Shown here: positions 31,867 to 39,678 of the stretch, in pieces
Numbering within the stretch: the first letter of the stretch is position 1
How the letters are laid out: every line of letters begins with the position of its first letter
From: Ewingella sp. CoE-038-23
Lineage (GTDB): Bacteria; Pseudomonadota; Gammaproteobacteria; Enterobacterales; Enterobacteriaceae
DNA: 64,000 nt
Reading direction: 5' to 3'
NCBI RefSeq assembly: GCF_040419245.1
Contig: NZ_JAZHOH010000001.1
Coordinates: 248,001 to 312,000 of the forward strand
Made by a program: the position numbers and the translations under genes
The notes under the pieces: generated by a model
Seen by the model: the letters and a program-made list of their open reading frames with translations, nothing else
Told to the model about the DNA's origin: nothing
Databases searched by the model: none

Positions 31867-33327
31867 ATGTCAGCCAATCAACAGAAACTCACTTCTCACA
31901 AACTGTTTAAAACCGGGTTTTATGTGGGCGGCAAATGGCAAGAAGCCAAAGAAACTTTTGATGTGTTAAACCCAGCCACTGGCGACGTGGTGGCGAAAGT
32001 CGCCAAAGCAGGCAAAGCGGAAACCAACGCGGCCATCAAAGCCGCCAGTGACGCACTGCCGGCATGGCGCAAAAAAACCGGCAAGGCGCGCTCTGAGATT
32101 TTGCACCGCTGGTATGAACTGATGATTGAAAACAAACAGTTCCTCGGCGAGCTGATGGTGGCCGAGCAGGGTAAGCCGCTGAAAGAGGCCTTGGGCGAAG
32201 TGGAGTACGCCGCCAGCTACCTGCAATGGTTTAGCGAAGAGGCCAAGCGCGCCAACGGCGAGATCATCCCGCCAGTGAAAGAGGGTTCACGCATCTTTGC
32301 GACCCGCGAGCCGATTGGCGTGGTCGCGGCCATCACGCCGTGGAACTTCCCGCTGGCGATGCTGACCCGCAAACTCGGCCCCGCGCTGGCCGCGGGCTGT
32401 ACCGGCTTGATTAAACCTGCCAACAACACGCCGCTGTCAGCCTTCGCGCTGCTGGAGTTGGCACACCTGGCGGGCGTTCCCGACGGCGTGATCAACGGCG
32501 TGGCCGGTGATACGCATGCTATCAGCGACGCCATCATGGCCAGCAACGAGGTGCGTAAAATCTCCTTCACCGGCTCGACCGAAGTGGGTAAAACGCTGGT
32601 GCGCAACAGCGCCGACACCATGAAGAAAGTGTCGATGGAGCTGGGCGGAAACGCGCCCTATATCGTGTTTGACGACGCCGACCTTGATGCCGCGGTGAAA
32701 GGCGCGGTGAGCTGCAAATTCCGCAACAGCGGGCAGGTTTGCGTGTGCATTAACCGTATTTACGTGCAGGACGGTGTCTACGACAAGTTCGTCACGGCGC
32801 TGGCGGAAGAAGTGCGCAAGCTGAAAGTCGGTAACGGCATGGACGACGGCGTGATTGTCGGCCCGCTGATTGATATCAAAGGGTTAGAGAAGGTTGAAGA
32901 CCACGTCAAAGACGCGCTGGAGAAGGGCGGTCGTCTGGTGGTCGGTGGTCAGCGCCACGAACTGGGCGGCAACTTCTATCAGCCAACGGTGATTGCCGAC
33001 GCCAACGACGACATGAAAGTGGCGGCAGATGAAACCTTCGGCCCGCTGGCGGCCTGTTTCCGCTTCAAAACCGAAGAAGAGGTTATCGAGCGCGCCAACG
33101 CCACGCCGTTTGGCCTGGCGGCATACTTCTATACTCAAAACTTGCAGCGCGTATTCCGCGTTGCCGAAGCGATTGAAAGTGGCATGATTGGGATTAACGA
33201 ATCTGCGCTTTCTACCGAAGTCGCGCCGTTTGGCGGGGTGAAAGAGTCCGGGCTGGGCCGAGAAGGTTCGGTGTTAGGTCTGGAAGAATATTTACAGGTG
33301 AAAACCTTACATTTAGGTAATTTGTAG
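31867..33327 (+). CDS. gabD: succinate-semialdehyde dehydrogenase-like aldehyde dehydrogenase (GabD family)
   Basis: NAD(P)-dependent aldehyde dehydrogenase of 486 residues, closest to GabD/SSADH, oxidising succinate semialdehyde to succinate. The motifs present are the Rossmann ITPWNFPLAMLTRK, general-base region VSMELGGNAPYIVFD, nucleophile NSGQVCVCINRIYV (first Cys of VCVC, the second being the SSADH redox-switch cysteine), and the end GVKESGLGREGS. It stands alone, without gabT or gabP nearby, behind a good ribosome site (AGGAGAG). The exact aldehyde is inferred from the family; another semialdehyde is possible. Confidence 0.82.
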   Translation: MSANQQKLTSHKLFKTGFYVGGKWQEAKETFDVLNPATGDVVAKVAKAGKAETNAAIKAASDALPAWRKKTGKARSEILHRWYELMIENKQFLGELMVAEQGKPLKEALGEVEYAASYLQWFSEEAKRANGEIIPPVKEGSRIFATREPIGVVAAITPWNFPLAMLTRKLGPALAAGCTGLIKPANNTPLSAFALLELAHLAGVPDGVINGVAGDTHAISDAIMASNEVRKISFTGSTEVGKTLVRNSADTMKKVSMELGGNAPYIVFDDADLDAAVKGAVSCKFRNSGQVCVCINRIYVQDGVYDKFVTALAEEVRKLKVGNGMDDGVIVGPLIDIKGLEKVEDHVKDALEKGGRLVVGGQRHELGGNFYQPTVIADANDDMKVAADETFGPLAACFRFKTEEEVIERANATPFGLAAYFYTQNLQRVFRVAEAIESGMIGINESALSTEVAPFGGVKESGLGREGSVLGLEEYLQVKTLHLGNL

Positions 33328-33380
33328 AGACATACTAAAATGCTGAATCAGTAATCTGAATGAGTATAAACAGGGCAATG

Positions 33381-33824
33381 ATGAATCGATTGAAAGGGCT
33401 GCGTCAGCGCAGCGTTTGGATAAGTTTGTGCCTCGGGCTGTTGGCGGGGCCGTTCTCGTCTGTCGTTTTGGCGAAACAATCCTCTGATACGCTGGCTGGG
33501 TTGACCTCGGAGCAAACCGTGGTGAGCTATTTGCGGCAGAATCATCGGTTGCCCGACTATTACGTGACTAAACGGCAGGCACGTGATGCGGGATGGGACG
33601 CCCGCGCGGGCAATCTGTGTCAGGTCTTACCGGGTAAGGCGATAGGCGGCGACAGGTTCTCAAACCGTGAAGGGCGCCTGCCTAATGCTTATAAACGCGT
33701 GTGGCGCGAGGCGGATATCAACTATCGCTGCGGGCGGCGCGGCGCCGACCGCGTGCTGTTCGCCAGCGATGGCCTGATTTACGTCAGCCGCGATCACTAT
33801 AAACAATTTGTTCGGGTGGAGTGA
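33381..33824 (+). CDS. exported barnase-family guanyl-specific ribonuclease
   Basis: Microbial RNase of the barnase (N1/T1) family preceded by a Sec signal peptide that probably ends VVLA before KQSS. The product is about 147 residues. Aligned to Bacillus barnase, the catalytic set is complete: Lys27 (VTKRQ), Glu73 (WREADINY), Arg83, Arg87 (ADRVLF) and His102 (RDHYKQF), with the shared NREGRLP core. Two cysteines fall at barnase positions 43 and 80 and can form a disulfide after export. The ATG at 33381 is chosen because AGGG is 5 bases upstream; ATGs at 33360 and 33378 are alternatives. It lies 6 bases before the barstar gene, implying an enzyme-inhibitor pair. Confidence 0.92.
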   Translation: MNRLKGLRQRSVWISLCLGLLAGPFSSVVLAKQSSDTLAGLTSEQTVVSYLRQNHRLPDYYVTKRQARDAGWDARAGNLCQVLPGKAIGGDRFSNREGRLPNAYKRVWREADINYRCGRRGADRVLFASDGLIYVSRDHYKQFVRVE

Positions 33825-33829
33825 CATCG

Positions 33830-34132
33830 ATGAATAAAGTGGTCTTCGATTTTAATCATATTCCCGATTTGCCCGCGTTTTATAGCGAGTTTTCCCGACA
33901 ATTTGGTCTGAGCGAGAGCTTTGGTGCCAATCTTGACGCACTCTGGGATGAGGTGACGGGAGGCATTACGCTGCCCGTTGAAATTGATTTTGCCCATCTG
34001 AATGCCAGCCGTAAACGGCGTTTTGGCGCACTGATTCTGCTGTTTGAAGAGGCGGAAGAGGAGCTGGACGGCGAGCTGCGTTTTAACGTGCAAGAGAAAG
34101 CGGCGGCAGCGACGGGTAAAGCTAAAGAGTAA
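33830..34132 (+). CDS. barstar family RNase inhibitor (YhcO-like)
   Basis: Cytoplasmic inhibitor of the preceding barnase-like enzyme, protecting the producer from unexported RNase. It has about 100 residues and no signal peptide. The barstar fold is recognisable in FYSEFSRQFGLSESFGANLD, LDALWDEVTG and the C-terminal RRFGALILLFEEAEEELDG. The ATG at 33830 with GGAG 8 bases upstream is preferred to a GTG nine bases earlier. E. coli keeps an orphan homologue (YhcO). The C-terminus carries a short Ala/Lys-rich extension. Inhibition of this particular RNase is inferred from adjacency. Confidence 0.92.
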   Translation: MNKVVFDFNHIPDLPAFYSEFSRQFGLSESFGANLDALWDEVTGGITLPVEIDFAHLNASRKRRFGALILLFEEAEEELDGELRFNVQEKAAAATGKAKE

Positions 34133-34155
34133 GCGAAAGAGTAGGCGGGAGAGAG

Positions 34156-34195
34156 TGAAAAGTAGCAGCCACCCGGTGACTCGCGGTGGCTACTG
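34156..34195 (-). terminator. terminator of darP
   Basis: Minus-strand arms GTAGCCACC (34193-34185) and GGTGGCTGCTAC (34173-34162) pair with a bulge and are followed by TTTTC. The hairpin lies between the convergent barstar gene and darP and may serve both. Confidence 0.65.
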
Positions 34196-34212
34196 CTGAT
34201 GGCTGAAAAGAC

Positions 34213-34767
34213 TTACAGGTCTTTGGCTTCGGCCAGCTCGCGCAGATATTGGAAAATCTGGCGGTAAGATTTCGGCGGCTTATTGGCTGCCTTTTCTTTT
34301 TGTGCGTTACGGATAAGCGCGCGCAGCTGCTGGCGATCGGCCTCTGGATAAAGCTCCAGCACCGGCGGGATCGCGTCGTCGCCATCTTCCACCAGACGGT
34401 CACGCAGCTGTTCCAGTTTGTGGAACAGGGAAACCTGCTGGTTGTGGCGGTTTTTCAGCTTATCCAGCGCGGTGGTGATAGGATCAACATCGCGGGAACG
34501 CAGCATTTTACCAATCAGCTGTAGCTGACGGCGGCGGCCTTCTTTCTTGATCTTCTGGGCTAAATCGATGGCGGCGCGCAGATCATCATCTAGCGGCAGC
34601 TTGTCCAGCGAGTTCTTGCCTAAATCGACCATCTCTTGACCCAAATCTTTCAGGGCTTCGGCGTCGCGTTTAATTTCACTTTTGCTGACCCAGATGATTT
34701 CATCATCTTCTTCGTTCTCGTTGCTCTCGGGAACGTCATCCAGCCAGTCGTCAATTTTCTTTGTCAT
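34213..34767 (-). CDS. darP: ribosome biogenesis factor DarP (YjgA)
   Basis: Dual-action ribosome maturation protein that promotes 23S peptidyl-transferase centre folding in late 50S assembly. The 184-residue, all-helical product (183 in E. coli) starts [14 protein letters not shown] and contains the conserved [20 protein letters not shown] and [14 protein letters not shown] segments. The start at 34767 has AGGAGGA about 8 bases upstream; an in-frame ATG 33 bases earlier is not supported. It is divergent from pmbA, as in E. coli. Confidence 0.96.
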   Translation of the reverse strand: MTKKIDDWLDDVPESNENEEDDEIIWVSKSEIKRDAEALKDLGQEMVDLGKNSLDKLPLDDDLRAAIDLAQKIKKEGRRRQLQLIGKMLRSRDVDPITTALDKLKNRHNQQVSLFHKLEQLRDRLVEDGDDAIPPVLELYPEADRQQLRALIRNAQKEKAANKPPKSYRQIFQYLRELAEAKDL

Positions 34768-34971
34768 GAGTGCTTCCTCCTTGGGAGGTTTTCCTATCAT
34801 TTTTCATTGTGCTTTATTGCTTGGCGGCATTATGCATGGTTATGGGGTTTACCTCCACGTTCTGTTGCATATTAAGCCGCTTCCTAGCGTGTCGGGTGCG
34901 AAATAATGGGGCGTCTCTGTTAGACTCAAAGACAACGTAACCTCTTTTTTCTCATAAGTGATGGCAGGCTG

Positions 34972-36312
34972 ATGAACGTAGTCAATCAAGTTGCAGAACA
35001 GCGTAAGACACTGGAACAGGCCGTAGCTCAGGCCCTCGAATTAGCGAAAGCCGGTTCAGACGGTGCTGAAGTCGCGGTCAGCAAGACCACCGGCATTGGG
35101 GTAAGCACCCGCTTTGGTGATGTTGAGAACGTCGAATTCAACAGCGACGGCGCGTTAGGCATTACCGTCTATTATCAGAATCGTAAAGGCAGCGCGTCAT
35201 CTACCGATCTCAGCTCAGATGCCATTTCTCGCACCGTGCAGGCCGCGCTGGACATCGCCCGCTTCACGTCTCCTGACCCCTTCGCGGGCGTCGCCGATAA
35301 AGAGATGCTGGCTTTTGATGCGCCGGATTTGGACCTGTTCCACCCAACCGAATTAGACGCCGATCGTGGCATTGAGCTGGCAGCCCGCGCCGAGCAGGCC
35401 GCATTAGCCGCCGATAAGCGCATCACTAATAGCGAAGGCGGCAGCTTCAACAGCCATTACGGCATTCGCGTCTTCGGCAACAGCCACGGCATGTTGCAGA
35501 GCTACTGCTCGACGCGCCACTCGATTTCCGCCTCGGTGATTGCCGAGCACGATGGCGACATGGAGCGCGATTACGCCTATACCATCGCGCGTAAAATGAG
35601 TGATTTGGCGAATCCTGAATGGGTGGGTGCCGAGTGCGCACGCCGCACGCTGTCGCGCCTCTCTCCGCGTAAATTGCCAACGATGAAAGCCCCGGTGCTG
35701 TTCGCCTCTGAAGTAGCGACCGGCCTGTTCGGCCACTTGGTCGGCGCTATCAGCGGCGGCAGCATCTACCGTAAATCCTCTTTCTTGCTCGACAGTCTGG
35801 GCAAGCAGATTCTGCCGGAGTGGCTGACGATTGAAGAGCATCCGCACCTGCTGCAAGGCTTGGCTTCTACGCCGTTCGACAGCGAAGGCGTGCGCACCCA
35901 GCGGCGTGACATCGTCAAAGACGGCGTGCTGCAAAGCTGGCTGATGACCTGCTACTCGGCGCGCAAGCTCGGCCTGCAAACCACCGGCCACGCGGGCGGC
36001 ATCCACAACTGGCGCATTGCCGGGCAGGGCGATGACTTCGCCGCTATGCTGCGCAAAATGGGCAAAGGCTTAGTCGTAACTGAGCTGATGGGCCAGGGCG
36101 TCAGCGGCGTGACCGGCGACTACTCGCGCGGCGCGGCGGGCTTCTGGGTGGAAAACGGTGAAATTCAGTATCCGGTTAGCGAAATAACCATCGCTGGCAA
36201 TCTGAAAGACATGTGGCGCAACATGGTGAGTATTGGCAGCGACATCGAAACGCGCAGCAATATTCAGTGTGGCTCCGTGCTGCTGCCAGAGATGAAAATC
36301 GCCGGCGAATAA
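34972..36312 (+). CDS. pmbA: metalloprotease subunit PmbA (TldE)
   Basis: Non-catalytic partner of TldD in the TldD/E protease. The product is 446 residues (450 in E. coli). It shares the TldD fold, including the glycine-rich [20 protein letters not shown] near the C-terminus, but lacks a HExxxH zinc motif, as expected. It is divergent from darP and followed by a strong terminator. Confidence 0.97.
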   Translation: MNVVNQVAEQRKTLEQAVAQALELAKAGSDGAEVAVSKTTGIGVSTRFGDVENVEFNSDGALGITVYYQNRKGSASSTDLSSDAISRTVQAALDIARFTSPDPFAGVADKEMLAFDAPDLDLFHPTELDADRGIELAARAEQAALAADKRITNSEGGSFNSHYGIRVFGNSHGMLQSYCSTRHSISASVIAEHDGDMERDYAYTIARKMSDLANPEWVGAECARRTLSRLSPRKLPTMKAPVLFASEVATGLFGHLVGAISGGSIYRKSSFLLDSLGKQILPEWLTIEEHPHLLQGLASTPFDSEGVRTQRRDIVKDGVLQSWLMTCYSARKLGLQTTGHAGGIHNWRIAGQGDDFAAMLRKMGKGLVVTELMGQGVSGVTGDYSRGAAGFWVENGEIQYPVSEITIAGNLKDMWRNMVSIGSDIETRSNIQCGSVLLPEMKIAGE

Positions 36313-36333
36313 TCGTTTTCTTCGCGTTATCCG

Positions 36334-36365
36334 CGCAGCGATCGCCCGATCGCTGCGTTTTTTTT
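36334..36365 (+). terminator. intrinsic terminator of pmbA
   Basis: Perfect 11-bp stem CGCAGCGATCG (36334-36344) / CGATCGCTGCG (36347-36357) followed by T8. It lies 21 bases past the pmbA stop. Confidence 0.9.
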
Positions 36366-36509
36366 ATCCTTTTCCGCTCAGACATTACTTATTTACAAAA
36401 AAGCTCTGCCACTTTTTCCTTCGCCCATTTATTTTGTCATTGCTGAATAAGTAATGTCGTTTTTTAACAAAATTATAAATTTCTATTAACCTAGATGGAT
36501 GACCCGAAA

Positions 36510-36896
36510 ATGCGTAAACATTTGATAGCAATGGTTGCCGTTGCCCTACTTGGAAGCAGTTCTATGGTTCTGGCGGCGGATGTCGGCACCAACATGGACA
36601 CTATCGCCGATAACTACGGCAAAGCGCTGAAAGCCAGCAATGCACAGGATTTCGAAGCGAGCCTGGCGAACATGAAAGCCGCCGCGCTGGACGCTAAAAA
36701 CGCAACCCCGCCAAAACTGGAAGGGAAAGCGGCCAACAGCCCAGAGATTCAGGATTACAAAAAAGGCATGGATGATTTAGTGGCCGGTATCGACAAAGCC
36801 TCTGCATTGGCGAAGGCTGGCAAACTGGATGACGCGAAGAAGGAAGCGCAAGGCTTCAAAGCGATTCGTGACGAGAACCATAAGAAGTTCAGATAA
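36510..36896 (+). CDS. cybC: soluble periplasmic cytochrome b562
   Basis: Four-helix-bundle periplasmic cytochrome with one non-covalently bound heme b; physiological partner uncertain. The product is 128 residues, as in E. coli. The signal peptide MRKHLIAMVAVALLGSSS ends at VLA before ADVGTNMD. In the mature chain the heme ligands are Met7 and His102 (RDENHKKFR). The motif ALDAKNATPPKLEGK is characteristic. The ATG at 36510 is chosen over one 15 bases upstream because it gives a normal signal peptide. Position after pmbA is as in E. coli. Confidence 0.93.
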   Translation: MRKHLIAMVAVALLGSSSMVLAADVGTNMDTIADNYGKALKASNAQDFEASLANMKAAALDAKNATPPKLEGKAANSPEIQDYKKGMDDLVAGIDKASALAKAGKLDDAKKEAQGFKAIRDENHKKFR

Positions 36897-36903
36897 GATT
36901 TAT

Positions 36904-36930
36904 ACGCCCTCCCGGTCATCGGGAGGGCGT
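36904..36930. terminator. hairpin between convergent cybC and rnk
   Basis: Perfect 10-bp stem ACGCCCTCCC (36904-36913) / GGGAGGGCGT (36921-36930) with a 7-base loop. T runs on both sides are weak, so it is a probable but not certain bidirectional terminator. Confidence 0.55.
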
Positions 36931-36948
36931 GACGCTGACTAGCGGTAC

Positions 36949-37356
36949 TTAGCGGTACTCTCCGGCTGCTTCCGGCTGATACAGCAACTCTAGCACTTTA
37001 ACCAGGCTCTCTTTGCCATTGGGCATCGTCCACGTGATGCTACTACCCACGCGCAGGCCCAGCAGTGCCGCACCTAGCGGCGCCATCACGGACAGCTGCT
37101 CATCGGTATCTTTTAACGCCGCCGGGAAAACCAGCGTGCGAACATGTTCTTCCCCTTCGTTGCCTTCCGTGAAGCGTACCTTACTGTTCATCGTCACGAC
37201 GTCGGCAGGCATCTCCTGCGGCGGCAGGATTTCAGCGCGATCCAGTTCTTCGTTTAATGCCTCTGCCACCGGGCTGCTTGCGTAAGCAGGCTTCGCCAGT
37301 AAGGAATCTAAACGTTCTGCATCCAGCTCGTTGATGGTCAGGGTCGGTTTGCTCAT
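36949..37356 (-). CDS. rnk: nucleoside diphosphate kinase regulator Rnk
   Basis: GreA/GreB-family protein that binds RNA polymerase; originally found to affect nucleoside diphosphate kinase levels. The 135-residue product starts [18 protein letters not shown] short N-terminal coiled coil (much shorter than in GreA) precedes the FKBP-like C-terminal domain with [19 protein letters not shown]. The start at 37356 matches E. coli; the upstream in-frame extension is not supported. The last codons lie within a 10-base tandem duplication (36940-36959). Confidence 0.94.
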   Translation of the reverse strand: MSKPTLTINELDAERLDSLLAKPAYASSPVAEALNEELDRAEILPPQEMPADVVTMNSKVRFTEGNEGEEHVRTLVFPAALKDTDEQLSVMAPLGAALLGLRVGSSITWTMPNGKESLVKVLELLYQPEAAGEYR

Positions 37357-37427
37357 AGCATTATTCCTATTTCCTTCTGAGTCGCCATCGCGAGCGATGG
37401 TGTTGGGTGGCATGGTTGCCGATTGTC

Positions 37428-37473
37428 AAAAAGCAACACCCCCGCGCACTAGCGCAGGGGTGTTGGCGTTTTT
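37428..37473. terminator. orphan bidirectional terminator-like hairpin
   Basis: Stem AACACCCC-c-GCGC (37435-37447) / GCGC-a-GGGGTGTT (37452-37464), with five A before it and TTTTT (37469-37473) after it. It can terminate in either direction but lies between divergent genes, where no annotated transcript should end. A short RNA or a premature stop in the rnk leader could explain it. Confidence 0.6.
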
Positions 37474-37646
37474 CGAATTTCTCATCTGATACTAGGCAGA
37501 GATAGCGCAAAATGGAAGGGCTATCCTTTCATTCGTCACTACTAAAACTCCGTTAAGCAGTGAAATACCCTGAACCCTCGCCGTCTGATAGTCGTATCCC
37601 CAGATTAATCCCAGTTTTGAGAATGTGATCCGCTTAGGTCACTGCA

Positions 37647-37666
37647 TTTCCACTTTGAACTGGAAA
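37647..37666. promoter_or_regulatory. candidate operator of the PRD-DUF43xx operon
   Basis: Inverted repeat TTTCCA-N8-TGGAAA, about 100 bases before the first gene. Position and symmetry fit a dimeric regulator such as the PRD protein encoded at 44885-46804, but the link is inference. Confidence 0.4.
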
Positions 37667-37766
37667 AAAACCATCTACACAGGAAATGCCCGCGGGGTTA
37701 GGGTAAAGACAGATGAAATAAACGCGCTTTTTTAGCATTGCACGGCAAGGAGAGGGGTAACCGCGA

Positions 37767-38114
37767 GTGAATAACGGAACCGCATCTGTTAATACGGCAG
37801 GGCAAATTGGTTTGGAAGACGCAGAAGCAACCACAGAGAAAGTGTTAAAAGATATTCAGGTTATGTTGAACGCCGAAAATATCTATACCAATGATGTCCA
37901 GCAGCAGATGTTAGCCTCGCACGTTAAGGCAATGGTATTACGCTCTATTACCGGTGAGCCATTACCCGAGGTGGAAAAAGAGCTGTTTGACGAAATTTCT
38001 GCGGAGTCAATGCGAATGGCGGAGCGGGTTGTCGACCTGTTCGGTAATTTACCTATCGAAGAGGCTTATTTACTCTCGGTACATTTTGAAGTCGCAAAAG
38101 ACAATAATTCTTAA
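37767..38114 (+). CDS. single-PRD-domain protein (EF_0829/AHA_3910 family)
   Basis: A 115-residue protein that is essentially one PTS regulation domain, with no DNA-binding or RNA-binding domain. The two histidines expected to be phosphorylated by PTS proteins are present: His52 (LASHVKAMVLR) and His106 (YLLSVHFEVA). It starts with GTG about 9 bases after AGGGG. It is the first gene of the unknown cluster and is conserved there in both Enterococcus and Aeromonas. It may pass the PTS phosphorylation state to the large PRD regulator or to the transporter; its mechanism is unknown. Confidence 0.8.
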   Translation: MNNGTASVNTAGQIGLEDAEATTEKVLKDIQVMLNAENIYTNDVQQQMLASHVKAMVLRSITGEPLPEVEKELFDEISAESMRMAERVVDLFGNLPIEEAYLLSVHFEVAKDNNS

Positions 38115-38153
38115 CAATTTAAATTTTACTCAATTTATCTGGAGAAAGAACTC

Positions 38154-38519
38154 ATGGGACAAATTACCGTTGTTATCGGCGACCGTTTAGGGAAAGGCCA
38201 GAAAGTTGCAGCGGGCGTAGAAGCCGCAGGTGGCAAGGCTATCGTGGTGCCGGGCGTGGCCGCTGACATGAAATTAGGCGACGTGATGAAAGCAGAAAAT
38301 GCCACCTTCGGCATCTCTTTCTGCGGCAGTGGCGGCGCGGGCGCAATTACTGCGCAAACCAAATACGGATATAAAGCAAAATATGGAATGCGCTCTGTGG
38401 ATGAAGGCGTAACTGCAATTAACGAAGGCTGTAATGTATTAGGTTTCGGATTTATGGATAAAGAAGAGCTGGGTCAACGCCTGGTTGAAGCTTATATCAA
38501 GAAATTCGGCCAGCCGTAA
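38154..38519 (+). CDS. glycine-rich SFCGS family protein (EF_0830 family), function unknown
   Basis: A 121-residue soluble protein of the family named for its SFCGS motif, here GISFCGSGGAGAITAQ with Cys57. It starts ITVVIGDRLGKGQKVAAGV, resembling a Rossmann-like strand-loop-helix. The Cys-Gly-Ser-Gly loop resembles the phosphocysteine loop of PTS EIIB proteins (Cys-X-X-Gly), but it lies mid-chain rather than after the first strand. It overlaps the next gene by one base and belongs to the same operon. No function has been shown for the family, to my knowledge. Confidence 0.85.
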   Translation: MGQITVVIGDRLGKGQKVAAGVEAAGGKAIVVPGVAADMKLGDVMKAENATFGISFCGSGGAGAITAQTKYGYKAKYGMRSVDEGVTAINEGCNVLGFGFMDKEELGQRLVEAYIKKFGQP

Positions 38520-38815
38520 TGAAACAACAATTAACCACCACTGTTCGGGTTGAAGGAAAAGGCGAAAATAAGGCCGCCGCCTTTTCTGCCGCGCTGAGTC
38601 AGGTGCAAAGAACCGTTCTTAAATCTACGAATAATATCTTGCTGCGAATTGAACCGCAGGACGTCAAGGTGATCACCGCAGAAGAGACGGTAAGAAAGGA
38701 AAAGTTCCTGTTCTTTTTTCTGGCCAGAGAAAGGAAGAGTTATTACGTAGTGCTCGATATTACCGTCAATATGACGGCAATAGAGACTGACAAGGTAGTT
38801 TTTGTCACTAAATAA
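38519..38815 (+). CDS. DUF4312 family protein (EF_0831 family), function unknown
   Basis: A 98-residue soluble protein starting MKQQLTTTVRVEGKGENKAA, with alternating strands and the basic aromatic segment KEKFLFFFLARERKSYYVVL. It has no signal peptide and no clear transmembrane helix. Its ATG overlaps the preceding stop (TAATG), so translation is coupled. Constant presence beside two membrane proteins suggests a cytoplasmic subunit of a transporter; this is inference. Confidence 0.85.
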   Translation: MKQQLTTTVRVEGKGENKAAAFSAALSQVQRTVLKSTNNILLRIEPQDVKVITAEETVRKEKFLFFFLARERKSYYVVLDITVNMTAIETDKVVFVTK

Positions 38816-38816
38816 G

Positions 38817-38857
38817 GAGCCATTGAGTCAAGAATATTATTTCTTGGTGCAAGGCTC
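38817..38857 (+). other. intercistronic stem-loop before the DUF4311 gene
   Basis: Nested inverted repeats: GAGCC / GGCTC (38817-38821 with 38853-38857) enclosing CAAGAA / TTCTTG (38829-38834 with 38841-38846). It fills most of the only sizeable gap (77 bases) between the four unknown genes. There is no T run, so it is more likely an mRNA processing or stability element than a terminator. Confidence 0.5.
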
Positions 38858-38892
38858 TAAAAACGTTAGCTATAAATGACAAGGATATACTG

Positions 38893-39669
38893 ATGTTTTT
38901 AATTATTTTATTTAAGTCGCTTATTATCGGCGGATTGGTCGGCGTGGGCGTAGGTGCAGGTGCTGCACGTATGTTTCACGCGCCAAGCGTGCAAGGGATG
39001 GGGGCTTTTCGTACTCTTGGGGAATTAAATTCCTGTGAAGGCGATCCAGCTTCGCATTTCTCTTTCGGTTTAGGCTTCTTCTTCAACGCCTGGGCATCTT
39101 CTGTCGCTGCAGGTTCCTTCACACAAGACGTCGACCACCGCATTATTCCTCACTGGGCAGCCGCCTCGTTGATGGTGAAAAACCGCAACGTGTCTGAAAC
39201 CCTGCACGATCCGCGCAAGATGGCCATCGCCGGTGCTGTTATCGGCATGATTGTCGTCGCGTTCCTTAACACCACCGCCTCCGCCGTACCGGCAGCCTTG
39301 CAGGTTACTGCGGTGAAAGTGCTGGTGCCCGCTGCTAACCTGTTGGTCAACACCGTCATGCCAGTGATCTTCTGGCTGGCTGCGATTGACGCAGGCCGCC
39401 GCTCCGGCTTCTGGGCCACCATCTTCGGTGGTTTGGCGCAGATGATCATGGGTAACGCCGTGCCGGGTCTGGTACTGGGTATCTTGATTGGTAAAGGCGT
39501 CGAAGAGGGCGGCTGGAACCATGTGACTAAGGTGATGATGGCGGCAATTATTGCGCTGTTCGTGCTCAGCGGGTTCTTCCGCGGTTTCGATGTGAAATTG
39601 CTGCAGTCCTTCATGTTGGATGTTCCGGCATGGTTGAACGGCATTCACAACTCTCTTAGCGGCAAGTAA
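38893..39669 (+). CDS. DUF4311 domain membrane protein (EF_0832 family), function unknown
   Basis: A 258-residue integral membrane protein with about six hydrophobic helices, beginning MFLIILFKSLIIGGLVGVGVG. Between helices lies the conserved polar stretch GELNSCEGDPASHFSFGLGFFFNAWASS, with acidic and histidine residues that could line a substrate path. The next gene encodes a second, different membrane protein, so the two probably form a heteromeric permease. I recognise the family from conserved gene clusters but know of no assigned activity. Confidence 0.85.
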   Translation: MFLIILFKSLIIGGLVGVGVGAGAARMFHAPSVQGMGAFRTLGELNSCEGDPASHFSFGLGFFFNAWASSVAAGSFTQDVDHRIIPHWAAASLMVKNRNVSETLHDPRKMAIAGAVIGMIVVAFLNTTASAVPAALQVTAVKVLVPAANLLVNTVMPVIFWLAAIDAGRRSGFWATIFGGLAQMIMGNAVPGLVLGILIGKGVEEGGWNHVTKVMMAAIIALFVLSGFFRGFDVKLLQSFMLDVPAWLNGIHNSLSGK

Positions 39670-39678
39670 CAGGGGATT

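Larger units (their letters stand above)
37357..37766. other. 410-bp divergent region, rnk / PRD-DUF43xx operon
   Basis: Contains the rnk leader, an orphan terminator-like hairpin (37428-37473), a small palindrome CCATCGC-GA-GCGATGG near 37386-37401, and an inverted repeat at 37647-37666. No convincing small ORF was seen. The promoter of the rightward operon should be near its right end but has no clear consensus. Confidence 0.5.

Noticed and set aside
37624..37644. CRP-like TGTGA...TCAC before the PRD operon
   Set aside because: The half-sites are 10 bases apart instead of the 6 needed for CRP.
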